Assembly: GCA_020444415.1 (NCBI GenBank)
Contig: JAHLLA010000004.1
Coordinates: 1-64,000 of the forward strand
DNA length: 64,000 nucleotides
Source: Bacteroidota bacterium
GTDB taxonomy: Bacteria; Bacteroidota; Bacteroidia; Bacteroidales; F082
Direction: 5' to 3'
Numbering within the stretch: the stretch's first letter is position 1; each line of letters starts with the position of its first letter. Positions 25,980 through 35,607 of the stretch are shown in pieces. The position numbers were made by a program, and so were the translations under genes. The notes below the pieces were generated by a model. The model did no database searches and was not told the origin of the DNA. It was given only the letters and a program-made list of their open reading frames with translations.

Positions 25980-27029
25980 TTAATTTTTAGTAAATGAATC
26001 GAAATCGAAAGTGAGTGAAAGATAATTGGGTGAGCCCCCGGAAAGCTGATAAGAGGAACGCGAATAATTGATCTTGAATTTATATACACGAATTCCCAAT
26101 CCCCAACTAAAACCAACCATAGCCGATCTTTCATTCAATTTAAGTTCCTGACGGCGTCCATAATTATAACCACCCCGCAGGATGATATTTTTACCAATAT
26201 AGATCTCTCCACCAATAATGATATGTCTTAAAAGCTGGTCGCTGAACTTAGCAATACCAGTTTTGTATTTGGGTTCTCCTGTTACAGGATCTGTTCCCCC
26301 TGATGGATTTAAAGGGTCTTCGTAAGTCAAATCCCATTTTTCAATATGATCATAAATAACTGAAAAACGGAAAGGCACATGTGTTAAACGTTTGGAAACC
26401 ACATACTGTAAATTAAAGGGCAATGGGCTTCTTTCTCCTGACACATAAGTGGTAAGTTGCGAACCAATGTTACTGGCCACTAACGACATGGTCCAGCCTG
26501 TTTTACTTTGGTAGGTTCCGGCTACGTCTACGGCAATACCAAATGAATTATATGACTCGTAAAAGGAATAAATAAGTTTGGCGTTCGCTCCGATTGAGAA
26601 TAGCGAATCCAGTTGACGCCCCCATCCTAAAACAAAGGCGATATCCTGTGCATTGAATGTGCCACCTAGTGTTCCAGTTTCATCGGCATAATTAAAAGTA
26701 CCGTAATCCATAAACTGGAGTGTTGCCATAAAGCTTCCTGCTTTTTCAAAGCTATTGGCATAACTTACACCTCCATAGTTTATTCCAGTAAAATAATTAA
26801 CATAGTTTAAAGCAATGCTATTATCGTAACTGGTACTGATCAATGAAGGATTATTAAAACCGAGGTTGATGTCACCATCAGCTATGGATGTCACATTTCC
26901 ACCTAGTGCAGCAGTTCTTGCCGCAATGGGCATCTGAAGGAATGAGTAACTGTATTTACCTCCAATTTGTCCGTAAACACAAGAAAAACTAAATAAAAGA
27001 ATAATTGAAAGGGTATATATTTTTTTCAC
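25980..27029 (-). CDS. porQ: Type IX secretion system protein PorQ
   Basis: A 349-residue outer-membrane beta-barrel protein of the PorV/PorQ (FadL-like) superfamily. It has a signal peptide (1-20) and the PorQ features LQMPIAARTAALGGN and GDINLGFNNPSLIS, then many amphipathic strands. The end, YLSLTFDFDSFTKN, is close to the barrel closure. In the T9SS, PorQ belongs to the cell-surface attachment complex with PorU, PorV and PorZ, which removes sorting domains and links cargo to lipopolysaccharide. It is the only core T9SS gene in the window and serves the cargo encoded at 48208-61623. It stands alone, about 100 bp from ispH. Confidence 0.85.
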   Translation of the reverse strand: MKKIYTLSIILLFSFSCVYGQIGGKYSYSFLQMPIAARTAALGGNVTSIADGDINLGFNNPSLISTSYDNSIALNYVNYFTGINYGGVSYANSFEKAGSFMATLQFMDYGTFNYADETGTLGGTFNAQDIAFVLGWGRQLDSLFSIGANAKLIYSFYESYNSFGIAVDVAGTYQSKTGWTMSLVASNIGSQLTTYVSGERSPLPFNLQYVVSKRLTHVPFRFSVIYDHIEKWDLTYEDPLNPSGGTDPVTGEPKYKTGIAKFSDQLLRHIIIGGEIYIGKNIILRGGYNYGRRQELKLNERSAMVGFSWGLGIRVYKFKINYSRSSYQLSGGSPNYLSLTFDFDSFTKN

Positions 27030-27081
27030 AAATGCCGGATTAATTATGGAAATAACGGTGGATAAAACAAAATATTATAGG

Positions 27082-27810
27082 TTAATTCATTTTTGTAATC
27101 GAGCCACTTCCAGATATAGATGTTTTCACTGCCGGATCACCTGAGTATGTTACATCACCACTACCTTTAACCGTTACTTTCAGATCATTTAGCGCATTGA
27201 TACCTACATCACCCGAACCATTTATTCTGATATCTGCCTTGTATGCCTGCAGGCTTTCGGCACGTACATCTCCCGAACCGTTGACAACCACATCTGCTTC
27301 TTTGGCGGAACCAGCAATAATCACATTGCCGGAGCCATTAATTTTAACATCGAGTTGATTTGCGAATATGTCGGCCATAATATTTCCCGACCCGTTAATT
27401 TTGAGTTCGAAAACATCGCTGTGTAATTCGTCCATTGCTGTAACATCAGCACTACCGTTCAGCTTTATCTCAGAAAGTGCAGTAGCTGTTACCTCAATTT
27501 GTACACGATCATTTGTATTGAAGCATGGACGTGATCCAATTGTCAGCTTGTTGCCTTGCACATTTGTGTGTATCACTTTATGCAGATTTTCCTGAGCAGA
27601 AACCGAAACAGACGCTTGATCGCCAATTTGAATGACTACGTCCGCATCCAGGTTAATTTCCAGTTCAGTAAATTCGTCCAACTCCCTATCCTCTTTCACA
27701 TGAGGCCCTTCACCATCTACACATACGGTACATGAAGAAAAAAGTAACAGTGTCACCATGAGGACACTTAATAATCTAATTAAAGCCTGGTGTATTCTTG
27801 TCTTTTTCAT
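27082..27810 (-). CDS. Lipoprotein with head GIN domain (DUF2807)
   Basis: A 242-residue probable lipoprotein (signal ends LLLFSSC, Cys27). The mature part is a repeat of short beta-solenoid rungs with the recurring pattern ING-SG-N/D (NGSADV, NGSGNI, NGSGNV, NGSGDV, NGSGDV, KGSGDV, SGSGSI), which is the GIN domain. The rungs would stack into a right-handed helix on the outer membrane. The function of the family is unknown, although it is common as an envelope protein in the phylum. It is downstream of the aconitase gene by 9 bp and probably co-transcribed. Confidence 0.85.
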   Translation of the reverse strand: MKKTRIHQALIRLLSVLMVTLLLFSSCTVCVDGEGPHVKEDRELDEFTELEINLDADVVIQIGDQASVSVSAQENLHKVIHTNVQGNKLTIGSRPCFNTNDRVQIEVTATALSEIKLNGSADVTAMDELHSDVFELKINGSGNIMADIFANQLDVKINGSGNVIIAGSAKEADVVVNGSGDVRAESLQAYKADIRINGSGDVGINALNDLKVTVKGSGDVTYSGDPAVKTSISGSGSITKMN

Positions 27811-27819
27811 ACTGCTGTT

Positions 27820-30081
27820 CTATTCACTGTATGCTTTTATGAGATTTAAGGCGCTTCCGGCTTTAAACCATTTGATCTGACTTGCATTATAACTATGATC
27901 CGTCAGCATATCATCCTTTGATCCATCTTTATGATGCACCACAAGTTTGAGTTGTTTTCCCGGTTCAAAATGTGTTAAACCAACCACATCAAACGTATCC
28001 TCCTCTAAGATTTTGTCATAGTCTTCTTTATTTGCAAACGTCAGTGCAAGCACACCCTGTTTTTTCAGGTTGGTTTCATGTATGCGTGCAAACGACCTAA
28101 CGACTACCACCTTCACACCCAGAAACCTTGGTTCCATAGCAGCATGTTCGCGTGACGAACCTTCACCATAATTTTCATCACCGATGATTACTGAACCGCC
28201 ACCTGCATCTCTATATGCCTGGGCTGTTTCAGGAACAGGTCCGTATGCACCTGATAGTACATTTTTCACTGAATTGGTCTCGCCATTAAAGTAATTTATG
28301 GCTCCAATTAACAGGTTTTGAGATATATTCTCAAGATGTCCGCGGAACCTCAACCATGGACCGGCCATTGAGATATGGTCAGTTGTACATTTACCTTTTG
28401 CTTTTATAAGCAGGTTTAAACCTTTATAGTCGTTACCATCCCATGATTGAAATGGTGATAATAGTTGTAACCTATCAGATTTCGGATCAACGATGACTTC
28501 TATGTTACTGCCATCTTCAGCAGGAGCCTGGTATCCGGCATCCTCCACTGCAAAGCCTTTTGGCGGATAAACAATTCCTTCAGGCTCTTCGAGTTTAACT
28601 TTTTCACCATTTGCATTCGTGATGTAATCGGTGAGCGGGTTAAAATCAAGCCTACCAGCGATGGTATATGCCATAACGAGTTCCGGTGAAGTTACAAATG
28701 CATAGGTATTTGGGTTGCCATCATTGCGTTTGGCAAAATTCCGGTTAAAGGAAGTAATGATGGAGTTTTTATGCTCATCCTTCACAGATTTCCTGTTCCA
28801 CTGTCCAATACAGGGGCCACAGGCATTGGCCAGCACGGTGGCGCCAATCTTTTCGAATTCTTTTATCAACCCGTCTCTTTCGATTGTATAACGCACCTGC
28901 TCTGAACCCGGAGTGATCAACAGGTCGGTTTTTACTTTCAGTTTTTTATCAGCCGCTTGCTGTGCCAGTGAAGCAGCACGTGTTATATCTTCGTATGATG
29001 AATTGGTGCATGAACCGATCAATCCGGCCTCAAGCATTACAGGCCAATCATTTTTCTTTGCTGTTTCTGACATTTTTGAAACAGTCGTTCGTAGATCCGG
29101 AGTAAAGGGGCCATTGATAGCCGGTTCCAATGTTGACAGGTTAATCTCAATGACCTGGTCGAAATATTTTTCCGGATTTGCGTAGACCTCATCATCACCG
29201 GTAAGATTTTCTTTAATATTACCGGCAAGCTCAGCGATATCTGATCTGCCTGTTTGCCTTAAATATTCGGCTGCGTTATCATCAAAACCAAAGGTAGAAG
29301 TAGTCGCACCTATTTCAGCACCCATATTGCAAATTGTAGCTTTTCCGGTACATGACAGGCTTTCGGCGCCTTCTCCAAAATATTCGACAATTGCGCCAGT
29401 ACCTCCCTTTACCGTAAGAATATCAGCTACTTTCAGGATCACATCTTTAGAGGAAGTCCAACCACTTAACTTGCCGGTCAATTTTACACCGATCAGTTTG
29501 GGGAATTTCAACTCCCAGGGCATACCTGCCATAACATCTACGGCATCGGCACCACCTACCCCTATTGCCAGCATTCCCAAACCACCTGCATTTGGTGTAT
29601 GCGAGTCGGTTCCAATCATCATGCCACCCGGAAACGCGTAGTTTTCGAGTACTACCTGATGAATGATACCTGCACCCGGTTTCCAGAACCCCAATCCATA
29701 TTTATTGGAAACGGAAGCCAGAAAGTCATATACCTCTTTATTGGTATAATTTGCTGTTTCAAGGTCTTCCTGTGCACCTGCCTGAGCCTGTATCAGGTGG
29801 TCGCAATGCACAGTGGAAGGCACTGCCACCTTACTTCTGCCTGCCTGCATAAACTGCAAAAGTGCCATCTGCGCAGTGGCATCCTGCATCGCCACCCGGT
29901 CTGGGCGAAAATCAACATAGGATATTCCCCTTTCGAATGGTTGCGAGGGAATGCCTTCCAGGTGGCTGTATAATATTTTTTCTGTTAGTGTTAAAGGTTT
30001 GTTCAGAACTTTTCTTGCCGCTTTTACCCGCTTGGGCATTTCAGCATAAAAATCTTTTATCATTTCGATATCGAATGTCAT
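27820..30081 (-). CDS. acn: Aconitate hydratase (mitochondrial-type)
   Basis: Aconitase interconverts citrate and isocitrate in the TCA cycle. The 753-residue protein is of the mitochondrial type: an N-terminal three-domain unit with the cluster cysteines in GSCTNSS and [11 protein letters not shown], then a linker (about 500-545) and the swivel domain with [18 protein letters not shown] and [15 protein letters not shown]. An intact [4Fe-4S] site is indicated. The length matches eukaryotic mitochondrial aconitase. It is first in a two-gene unit with the GIN lipoprotein. Confidence 0.96.
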   Translation of the reverse strand: MTFDIEMIKDFYAEMPKRVKAARKVLNKPLTLTEKILYSHLEGIPSQPFERGISYVDFRPDRVAMQDATAQMALLQFMQAGRSKVAVPSTVHCDHLIQAQAGAQEDLETANYTNKEVYDFLASVSNKYGLGFWKPGAGIIHQVVLENYAFPGGMMIGTDSHTPNAGGLGMLAIGVGGADAVDVMAGMPWELKFPKLIGVKLTGKLSGWTSSKDVILKVADILTVKGGTGAIVEYFGEGAESLSCTGKATICNMGAEIGATTSTFGFDDNAAEYLRQTGRSDIAELAGNIKENLTGDDEVYANPEKYFDQVIEINLSTLEPAINGPFTPDLRTTVSKMSETAKKNDWPVMLEAGLIGSCTNSSYEDITRAASLAQQAADKKLKVKTDLLITPGSEQVRYTIERDGLIKEFEKIGATVLANACGPCIGQWNRKSVKDEHKNSIITSFNRNFAKRNDGNPNTYAFVTSPELVMAYTIAGRLDFNPLTDYITNANGEKVKLEEPEGIVYPPKGFAVEDAGYQAPAEDGSNIEVIVDPKSDRLQLLSPFQSWDGNDYKGLNLLIKAKGKCTTDHISMAGPWLRFRGHLENISQNLLIGAINYFNGETNSVKNVLSGAYGPVPETAQAYRDAGGGSVIIGDENYGEGSSREHAAMEPRFLGVKVVVVRSFARIHETNLKKQGVLALTFANKEDYDKILEEDTFDVVGLTHFEPGKQLKLVVHHKDGSKDDMLTDHSYNASQIKWFKAGSALNLIKAYSE

Positions 30082-30214
30082 GATGTAGAGTTATTTTAAT
30101 CGTATGAATTTTGAAAACATGAAATCCGAACCCATCAGATCCGGACATCTTAATCAGGTGCAAAAGTATGAATTTTAGTGCTTAAAAAAGAATGCCTTCC
30201 AAGAATTGCATGAA

Positions 30215-31171
30215 CTATTCAACCAATCCTCTTCCAATTTTATTGATCTTTCCTTCTGATTTAAACTCACTGATAAGTTTATCCAACACCCCGTTTACAA
30301 ACACCTTACTATTTACTGTGCTGAAATATTTGGCCAGCTCGATGTATTCGTTCAGCGTCACTTTCAAAGGAATTGTTTCCATCTCCTGCAACTCGATGAT
30401 TGCCATTTTTAAAAGTATGATATCCATTAATGGAATCCGGTCGTATTCCCAGTTTTTTGTTCTTGATTTGATAATCTCCGTGCCTTCTTCATCCCTGAGA
30501 ATGGACTTCCTGAAAAGTGTTTTAACAAATGCCAGGTCCTCGTTTACATTTTTGTACTCTTTATATATGCCCGGCATGGTGGCATTTGAGGTAAAATTCG
30601 CAGAGATGGTCTCAAAAAACTTGATCAGCAATAAATTTACCAGGTCATATCCATCAACGAAATAGATGCTTTTCTCTTCGTAAAAGAATTTCAATGATTC
30701 GAAATTCGGTAACATCTGGTCAACGATCTGGATCATTAATTTTTTGTCCTCCTCAATCGAAGGATTTTTGGTCGACATATATTTTTTATAGAAAGGAGTT
30801 TCACGCAGTTCGGTATAAAACTTTCTTACCATTTCCTGTTCATCGCTCCAGTTTATTTTATACGTCTCCTCCAATCGATGGAAGCTTTTGTTTGCATTAA
30901 GCAACTTGAACACTTCATTTTCAACAAATTTCAGATTTGGATCCAGATCCTCATCGGTTGGATAAAACTTTTTTTTATTCTGTTCAAGCCTGTCTTCAGC
31001 AAATTTCCGCACTTCGATCAGAAACGAAAGCTGGTAGATAAAAAGTTCATATAATTTATTGATGGATGAGAGAAGATCTCTTTCAGCATCGGGGAGTTGC
31101 TCCTGCCCCCCTGTGTACCAAGAATAAAGCGACTGAAGTACTTTTATTCTTAGATGTCTGCGATATAACAT
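30215..31171 (-). CDS. nusB: Transcription antitermination protein NusB, extended form
   Basis: NusB binds boxA RNA with S10 in antitermination of rRNA operons. The NusB signature is at the N-terminus (RRHLRIKVLQSLYSW) and in the C-terminal third (LAFVKTLFRKS, PLMDIILLKMAIIELQEME, NEYIELAKYFSTVNSKVFVNGVLDKL). The total of 318 residues is about twice the E. coli length, because an extra helical segment (about 55-200) splits the domain. This long form is usual for Bacteroidota. A strong promoter lies upstream; the gene is monocistronic as far as can be seen. Confidence 0.9.
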   Translation of the reverse strand: MLYRRHLRIKVLQSLYSWYTGGQEQLPDAERDLLSSINKLYELFIYQLSFLIEVRKFAEDRLEQNKKKFYPTDEDLDPNLKFVENEVFKLLNANKSFHRLEETYKINWSDEQEMVRKFYTELRETPFYKKYMSTKNPSIEEDKKLMIQIVDQMLPNFESLKFFYEEKSIYFVDGYDLVNLLLIKFFETISANFTSNATMPGIYKEYKNVNEDLAFVKTLFRKSILRDEEGTEIIKSRTKNWEYDRIPLMDIILLKMAIIELQEMETIPLKVTLNEYIELAKYFSTVNSKVFVNGVLDKLISEFKSEGKINKIGRGLVE

Positions 31172-31212
31172 AATGGGCAGATATTTATATGAACTTTGAT
31201 TTTTATTTTCTG

Positions 31213-31242
31213 CAAAAATAAATTATTAAATGGTTTGCACAA
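31213..31242 (-). promoter_or_regulatory. Promoter of nusB (TTG-N19-TATTTTTG)
   Basis: On the minus strand a TTG (31240-31242) is followed after 19 bp by TATTTTTG (31213-31220), a full match to the phylum's consensus. The start would be near 31207, giving a leader of about 36 nt. Confidence 0.75.
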
Positions 31243-31270
31243 GACGTTTTTGGTGAAATTGAGAAGTAAT

Positions 31271-33232
31271 TTATCGGCCCAAATTCCTGAACGCATAAAG
31301 GATGATATTCAGATCTTTCCAGATGTTATAATCTCTTGCATACAGTATATTCAGATTAACAGCGGTTTCTGCATCAATATCTCTAAACTTCATAGCATGT
31401 GAGGGATTTAAAACCCCTTTTCTGATGTGTGGCAAATGAATCGTTTCGCTTTCAACCGGACAATAACCGACCCAACTTTTCAATCCAAATAAAACAACAA
31501 ACAGGTTTTTGATAAAACCGCCTGGTTGCTTTTGAAAGAATATTATGACGGGAGATAATATAAGAAGCAGAAAACTCAGTGATATATCAATTAAACGCTT
31601 ATTTCTCCTGTTGGCTGTTTTATCCACGGCATTGATATTGACCGTGTATAAGTCTCCCCTGGTGTGTATTGAATTACTTCCGATAATTGAAAGGCTATCC
31701 TCAGGTGCAATTTTATAATCGACCTTTAAATGCTGCCACTCCGTCATTTTATCAATGATCATTTGGTGGGCAATATTTTTTGAGCAAAATATCACCTCGT
31801 CTATTTTGTAAATGATAACGATGTCGTTCACCTGGTTGATATTCCCTACAAAATCTTTGTCTTTCACCAATCGTTCACTTACGCTGACCATGCCTATGTA
31901 TGACGGTTTAACATAAGCTGATTCGAGCAATTTTGATACCCGGATGGCTTCATCTTTCTCTCCGATCACCAAAAAACGCTGGCTTTGTTTTTCTCCTAAT
32001 TGTATCCAGGGAGTTTTAAATGCGTATAATGCCAGCCGTATTAATGGTAACGCGATCATTCCCCAGCCGGTGCCTAACAAAATCAATGCACGTGAAAATC
32101 TGAATGATTCAGGAAGCAAAGCATATAATACCAGAATAATGGTGGTTCCGACGATCATCCCGGTGATAGATTTAATGATCCGCACCGGTTTATCGTATCC
32201 CCCGCTGAAGTAAATAGATAATAACCAAATAATGATATATGCCGGAATTACATATATGAAGAATATATTCGGATAACTGCCCCCCTCAGTATATACAAAA
32301 CTTCTGCCCCAGATCATGGTGATCAGCAAGATACCGCCCAGCAATGCGGCAGCATCCAACACTGTAAGTATGAGGCGATCAAAAAGTCTTGAAAGAATTG
32401 CGAGAAAAGCCCTGAAATAAATGGCCATGTTGATCAGGTGGGTAAATAGCCGGGCACTCTTGTAGGTAAAGTGTTTTTTTGCGAAAATGACCATGGCGTT
32501 GTAAAATACCAGCACGTAGTTTACACTGCTTTTTTTTGTGCTTTCTCCTTTATAGTGAATGATCCTGGTTTTAGGAAAATAGTAATTCTTATACCCGGCT
32601 TTGATCACCCTGTACGACAAGTCGATATCTTCGCCGTACATGAAAAAAGTTTCATCCAGCAAGCCAATTTGGTCCAATACTTTTTTACGAAGCAACATAA
32701 AGGCGCCGGATAGAATTTCCACCTCGTGAATTTCATTTTCATCAAGGTAACCCAAATGGTATTTTGAAAATCTTCTGGAATGGGGAAATAAACTTGATAT
32801 ACCGAACATCTTATAAAAAGCGGCTTCGGGTGTTGGCAAACCCCTTTTTGACTCGGGCAGAAATTTACCTGCTCCATCCACCATTTTAACGCCCAATGCA
32901 CCGGCTTCCTGGTGTTCATCCATGAAATCAACAACCTTTGAAAAGGTGTCATCTTCCACTACCGTATCGGGATTAAGCAGCAATACATATTCCCCCGAAG
33001 ATTTTTTAATTCCCTGGTTATTGGCTTTTGAAAATCCAAGATTCTCTTTGTTCTCAAACAGTTTCACTTCAGGAAATTTCTTTTTCACCATGGCATTAGA
33101 ACCATCGATCGAATTATTATCCACCACGATTACTTCACCTTCAACGTGCTGCATAGCTCGCCTTACCGCGTGTAAGCATTGTTCGAGAAAGTACTCGACA
33201 TTATAATTGACTATGATTACAGATAATTTCAT
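31271..33232 (-). CDS. GT2 glycosyltransferase fused to a reduced sugar-transferase-like membrane domain
   Basis: A 653-residue fusion. Residues about 1-270 form a family 2 glycosyltransferase (KLSVIIVNYN, VDNNSIDGS, LLLNPDTVV, a GEDIDLSYR loop). Next come about five helices (285-410) and a CoA-binding-like domain (about 420-520, RFLVIGEKDEA). The end (about 540-650) resembles a polyprenyl-phosphate sugar transferase (KRLIDISLSFLLLILSPV ... YNIWKDLNIILYAF), but the central catalytic part (a KFRSM-like segment and DELPQL) is missing. I chose the ATG at 33232, where MKLSVIIVNYN starts, and not the in-frame ATG at 33253. The protein probably works in surface-polysaccharide synthesis. Confidence 0.85.
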   Translation of the reverse strand: MKLSVIIVNYNVEYFLEQCLHAVRRAMQHVEGEVIVVDNNSIDGSNAMVKKKFPEVKLFENKENLGFSKANNQGIKKSSGEYVLLLNPDTVVEDDTFSKVVDFMDEHQEAGALGVKMVDGAGKFLPESKRGLPTPEAAFYKMFGISSLFPHSRRFSKYHLGYLDENEIHEVEILSGAFMLLRKKVLDQIGLLDETFFMYGEDIDLSYRVIKAGYKNYYFPKTRIIHYKGESTKKSSVNYVLVFYNAMVIFAKKHFTYKSARLFTHLINMAIYFRAFLAILSRLFDRLILTVLDAAALLGGILLITMIWGRSFVYTEGGSYPNIFFIYVIPAYIIIWLLSIYFSGGYDKPVRIIKSITGMIVGTTIILVLYALLPESFRFSRALILLGTGWGMIALPLIRLALYAFKTPWIQLGEKQSQRFLVIGEKDEAIRVSKLLESAYVKPSYIGMVSVSERLVKDKDFVGNINQVNDIVIIYKIDEVIFCSKNIAHQMIIDKMTEWQHLKVDYKIAPEDSLSIIGSNSIHTRGDLYTVNINAVDKTANRRNKRLIDISLSFLLLILSPVIIFFQKQPGGFIKNLFVVLFGLKSWVGYCPVESETIHLPHIRKGVLNPSHAMKFRDIDAETAVNLNILYARDYNIWKDLNIILYAFRNLGR

Positions 33233-33344
33233 CAAATATGGGAGACCATTCAAAAATAAAACTTAATTGCCTTAATAAACTAAAATTTAGGTTATTTATT
33301 GATTACTGATTTATCATTATTTAAACCTGCGACCTATACTTCAT

Positions 33345-34121
33345 TTACGATTTCCTGTAAATTCCAATAATATAACTACTAAAGTATCTTGAATTGTACT
33401 TTCTTAAAAATTTGAAATTGACATGAAATATTTTGTTAAGCACTCTGGCTTTTAGAAAAAGTATCCTGCTAAAGAATGTGTTTTTCTCATTTATCAGGAA
33501 AGTCATCGGTTCAAAACCACCAATATATCCTTTGAACACTTGTTGTAGATTCAATTTCTGTTCGAACATTGTCCAGGTTCTGATATCCATTGTTTTGAGG
33601 TTGTGTTGGCTGATAAGTACCGGGGCAAGGCGTTTCAGAAAAGCACCATTAATGCCTCTGAAGTTGGGCAGTCCCAGCATTAACAAACCGCCCGGTTTAA
33701 GCAAACTAAGATGTTTTTCGATTACTTTTGTGACATCCTCGAAATGTTCAATCAATCCCATTGAATAAACAATATCAAACTTTGGTACATTCGTCAGGTC
33801 GCTAAAAATATCCTGCTGATAAACATTTACCGGTATATCCAGTAATTTAAAATTCTCAATGGTTTTTCTGCATCCAATTTCGGAGTAATCGAGGCAACTT
33901 ATCTTGTAACCGAATTGTTTATGCATATAAGCCAGGTACTGGCCTGGAGCCCCTCCAATTTCAAGAATAGACACAGATTTTTGCGGAAGATATTTCTCAA
34001 AAATATTTAACTCTTCATTTACTAATATATTGGCATTTGATCTTTTTACTTCTACCGGTAGATTAAATTTTGACCAGTAAGCATCCCAATGCTGTTTCTC
34101 AGTAAGTTTATCGTAAGTCAT
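33345..34121 (-). CDS. Class I SAM-dependent methyltransferase
   Basis: A 258-residue methyltransferase with motif I VSILEIGGAPGQYLAYM, the acidic post-I residue in ISCLDYSEIG, motif II FDIVYSMGLIEHFED and LLKPGGLLMLGLPN. The start at 34121 (MTYDKLTEKQHWDAYW) is chosen because the 32 residues upstream in frame are hydrophobic and irregular, and methyltransferases of this group begin near such a HWDxYW segment. The substrate is unknown. The location beside a GT2 fusion and a flippase suggests glycan or lipid-linked sugar modification. Confidence 0.82.
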   Translation of the reverse strand: MTYDKLTEKQHWDAYWSKFNLPVEVKRSNANILVNEELNIFEKYLPQKSVSILEIGGAPGQYLAYMHKQFGYKISCLDYSEIGCRKTIENFKLLDIPVNVYQQDIFSDLTNVPKFDIVYSMGLIEHFEDVTKVIEKHLSLLKPGGLLMLGLPNFRGINGAFLKRLAPVLISQHNLKTMDIRTWTMFEQKLNLQQVFKGYIGGFEPMTFLINEKNTFFSRILFLKARVLNKIFHVNFKFLRKYNSRYFSSYIIGIYRKS

Positions 34122-34288
34122 ATTCGTGTGCAAAGTTGCATTTGTTTTTGCAGAAATCAAAAGCTTTACAAGCAGGAATTGATTTACAATTCGGGTATGC
34201 ATGATAATCCAAATCATATTTCCACTGAATAAACGTTAACATAGATGAATTTGCCTTTTAATTTTACATTTGTACCAGAAACGCGATT

Positions 34289-35587
34289 ATGCTTAGACGA
34301 ATTATTGGCACCACAGGAACACGCATCTTAAATGCCGTATTCAACATAATCATTCTGGTTCTGATTACTAATAAAATTGGTAGCGAAGGGCTTGGAATTA
34401 TAGGGCTGATTCTTGTGGATATTACCATCATCCAATTGTCAGTTGACCTGGTTGCCGGAAGTTCACTTGTTTATTTTGCCTCCCGTGCCAATATTGCCCA
34501 ACTATTAATCCCGGCTTACATTTTCGTAATATTTATACTAATCTTCTATTATTTATTGGGTTTATTAGGTATAGCTTATTTTCCGGCACTATTTTTCACA
34601 CTGGTTCCTGAAGGTTATTTTTTGCAGATTTTAACACTTTCCGGTTTGGGTTCACTCATGTGGATACATTATAATTATTTGTTAGGTAAATCACGAATTA
34701 AAACCTACAATATTATTTTCACCATTCAGATTACCTTTTTCCTGGCGCTATTCTCTTTTTTTCTTTTATCAGGAAACGATCAAAATGTAAACACCTACGT
34801 TTTAGCTCTGTATTTTGCTTATGGCATTGCTGCTTTAATTGGTTTTGCAGCCATTATCACAAAATCAGGAAAATGGCTTATTGCCGGTTGGCAAAACGTC
34901 CTGAAACAAGTTGTCCACTACGGGCTTGTCACTCAACTGGCAAACCTTCTTAGCATTGGAAACAATCGCTTAAGTTTTTTCTTTATTAAATATTTTGCAG
35001 GCCTACCCGCCCTGGGTATCTTTAACGCGGGTATTCAGACTACAGAAGGTTTTAAGCTTATCGGGCAAAGCATTGCGGTTGTGCAATTTTCGGCCATTTC
35101 TAATACCCGGGACCAGGAATATGCCAGAATACTTACTATCCGTTTGATGAAAGTGTCTATTCTACTCACATGTATGGCTCTGATTGTTATCAACATACTT
35201 CCGGAATCATTTTACACCTGGCTTTTCAGCGATGACTTCATTGGGGTTAAACCCGTTATTATAGCCTTAAGTCCGGGCGTTTTGGCTTTAGCGGCCAATA
35301 ATATTTTCAGTCATTATTTTTCCGGGATGGGTGAGCCTAAAGTTAACCTGTATGCAAAAGCTGCTGGTTTTCTATTCACCGTGGTTCTTGCATTGACTCT
35401 TATTCCACCTTATGGATTTATTGGCGCTGCCATTACAGCCTCCATCAGCTATACTGCCACCGTTATTTATCAATACATCATTTTTAAAAGTCAGACAAAA
35501 ACACGGCTTTCGGAATGGATTCCATCTACTGAGGATTTAAAACACATGAAACGACTGATAAAGGAAATGCTGGAGAAGCACCCATAG
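34289..35587 (+). CDS. Wzx-like oligosaccharide flippase
   Basis: A 432-residue integral membrane protein of the polysaccharide-export (MATE/MOP) superfamily with about 12 helices. It starts MLRRIIGTTGTRILNAVFNIIILVLITNKIGSEGLGIIGL, the usual first helix pair, and has the typical FSGMGEPKVNLYAKAAGF late in the chain. It would flip lipid-linked oligosaccharides across the inner membrane. A -7 element (TACATTTG, 34265-34272) lies 16 bp upstream. It is divergent from the methyltransferase and convergent with the asparagine-synthetase-like gene. No Wzy polymerase is visible in the window. Confidence 0.85.
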   Translation: MLRRIIGTTGTRILNAVFNIIILVLITNKIGSEGLGIIGLILVDITIIQLSVDLVAGSSLVYFASRANIAQLLIPAYIFVIFILIFYYLLGLLGIAYFPALFFTLVPEGYFLQILTLSGLGSLMWIHYNYLLGKSRIKTYNIIFTIQITFFLALFSFFLLSGNDQNVNTYVLALYFAYGIAALIGFAAIITKSGKWLIAGWQNVLKQVVHYGLVTQLANLLSIGNNRLSFFFIKYFAGLPALGIFNAGIQTTEGFKLIGQSIAVVQFSAISNTRDQEYARILTIRLMKVSILLTCMALIVINILPESFYTWLFSDDFIGVKPVIIALSPGVLALAANNIFSHYFSGMGEPKVNLYAKAAGFLFTVVLALTLIPPYGFIGAAITASISYTATVIYQYIIFKSQTKTRLSEWIPSTEDLKHMKRLIKEMLEKHP

Positions 35588-35607
35588 GAAATCGGGAAAA
35601 AGTCTAA

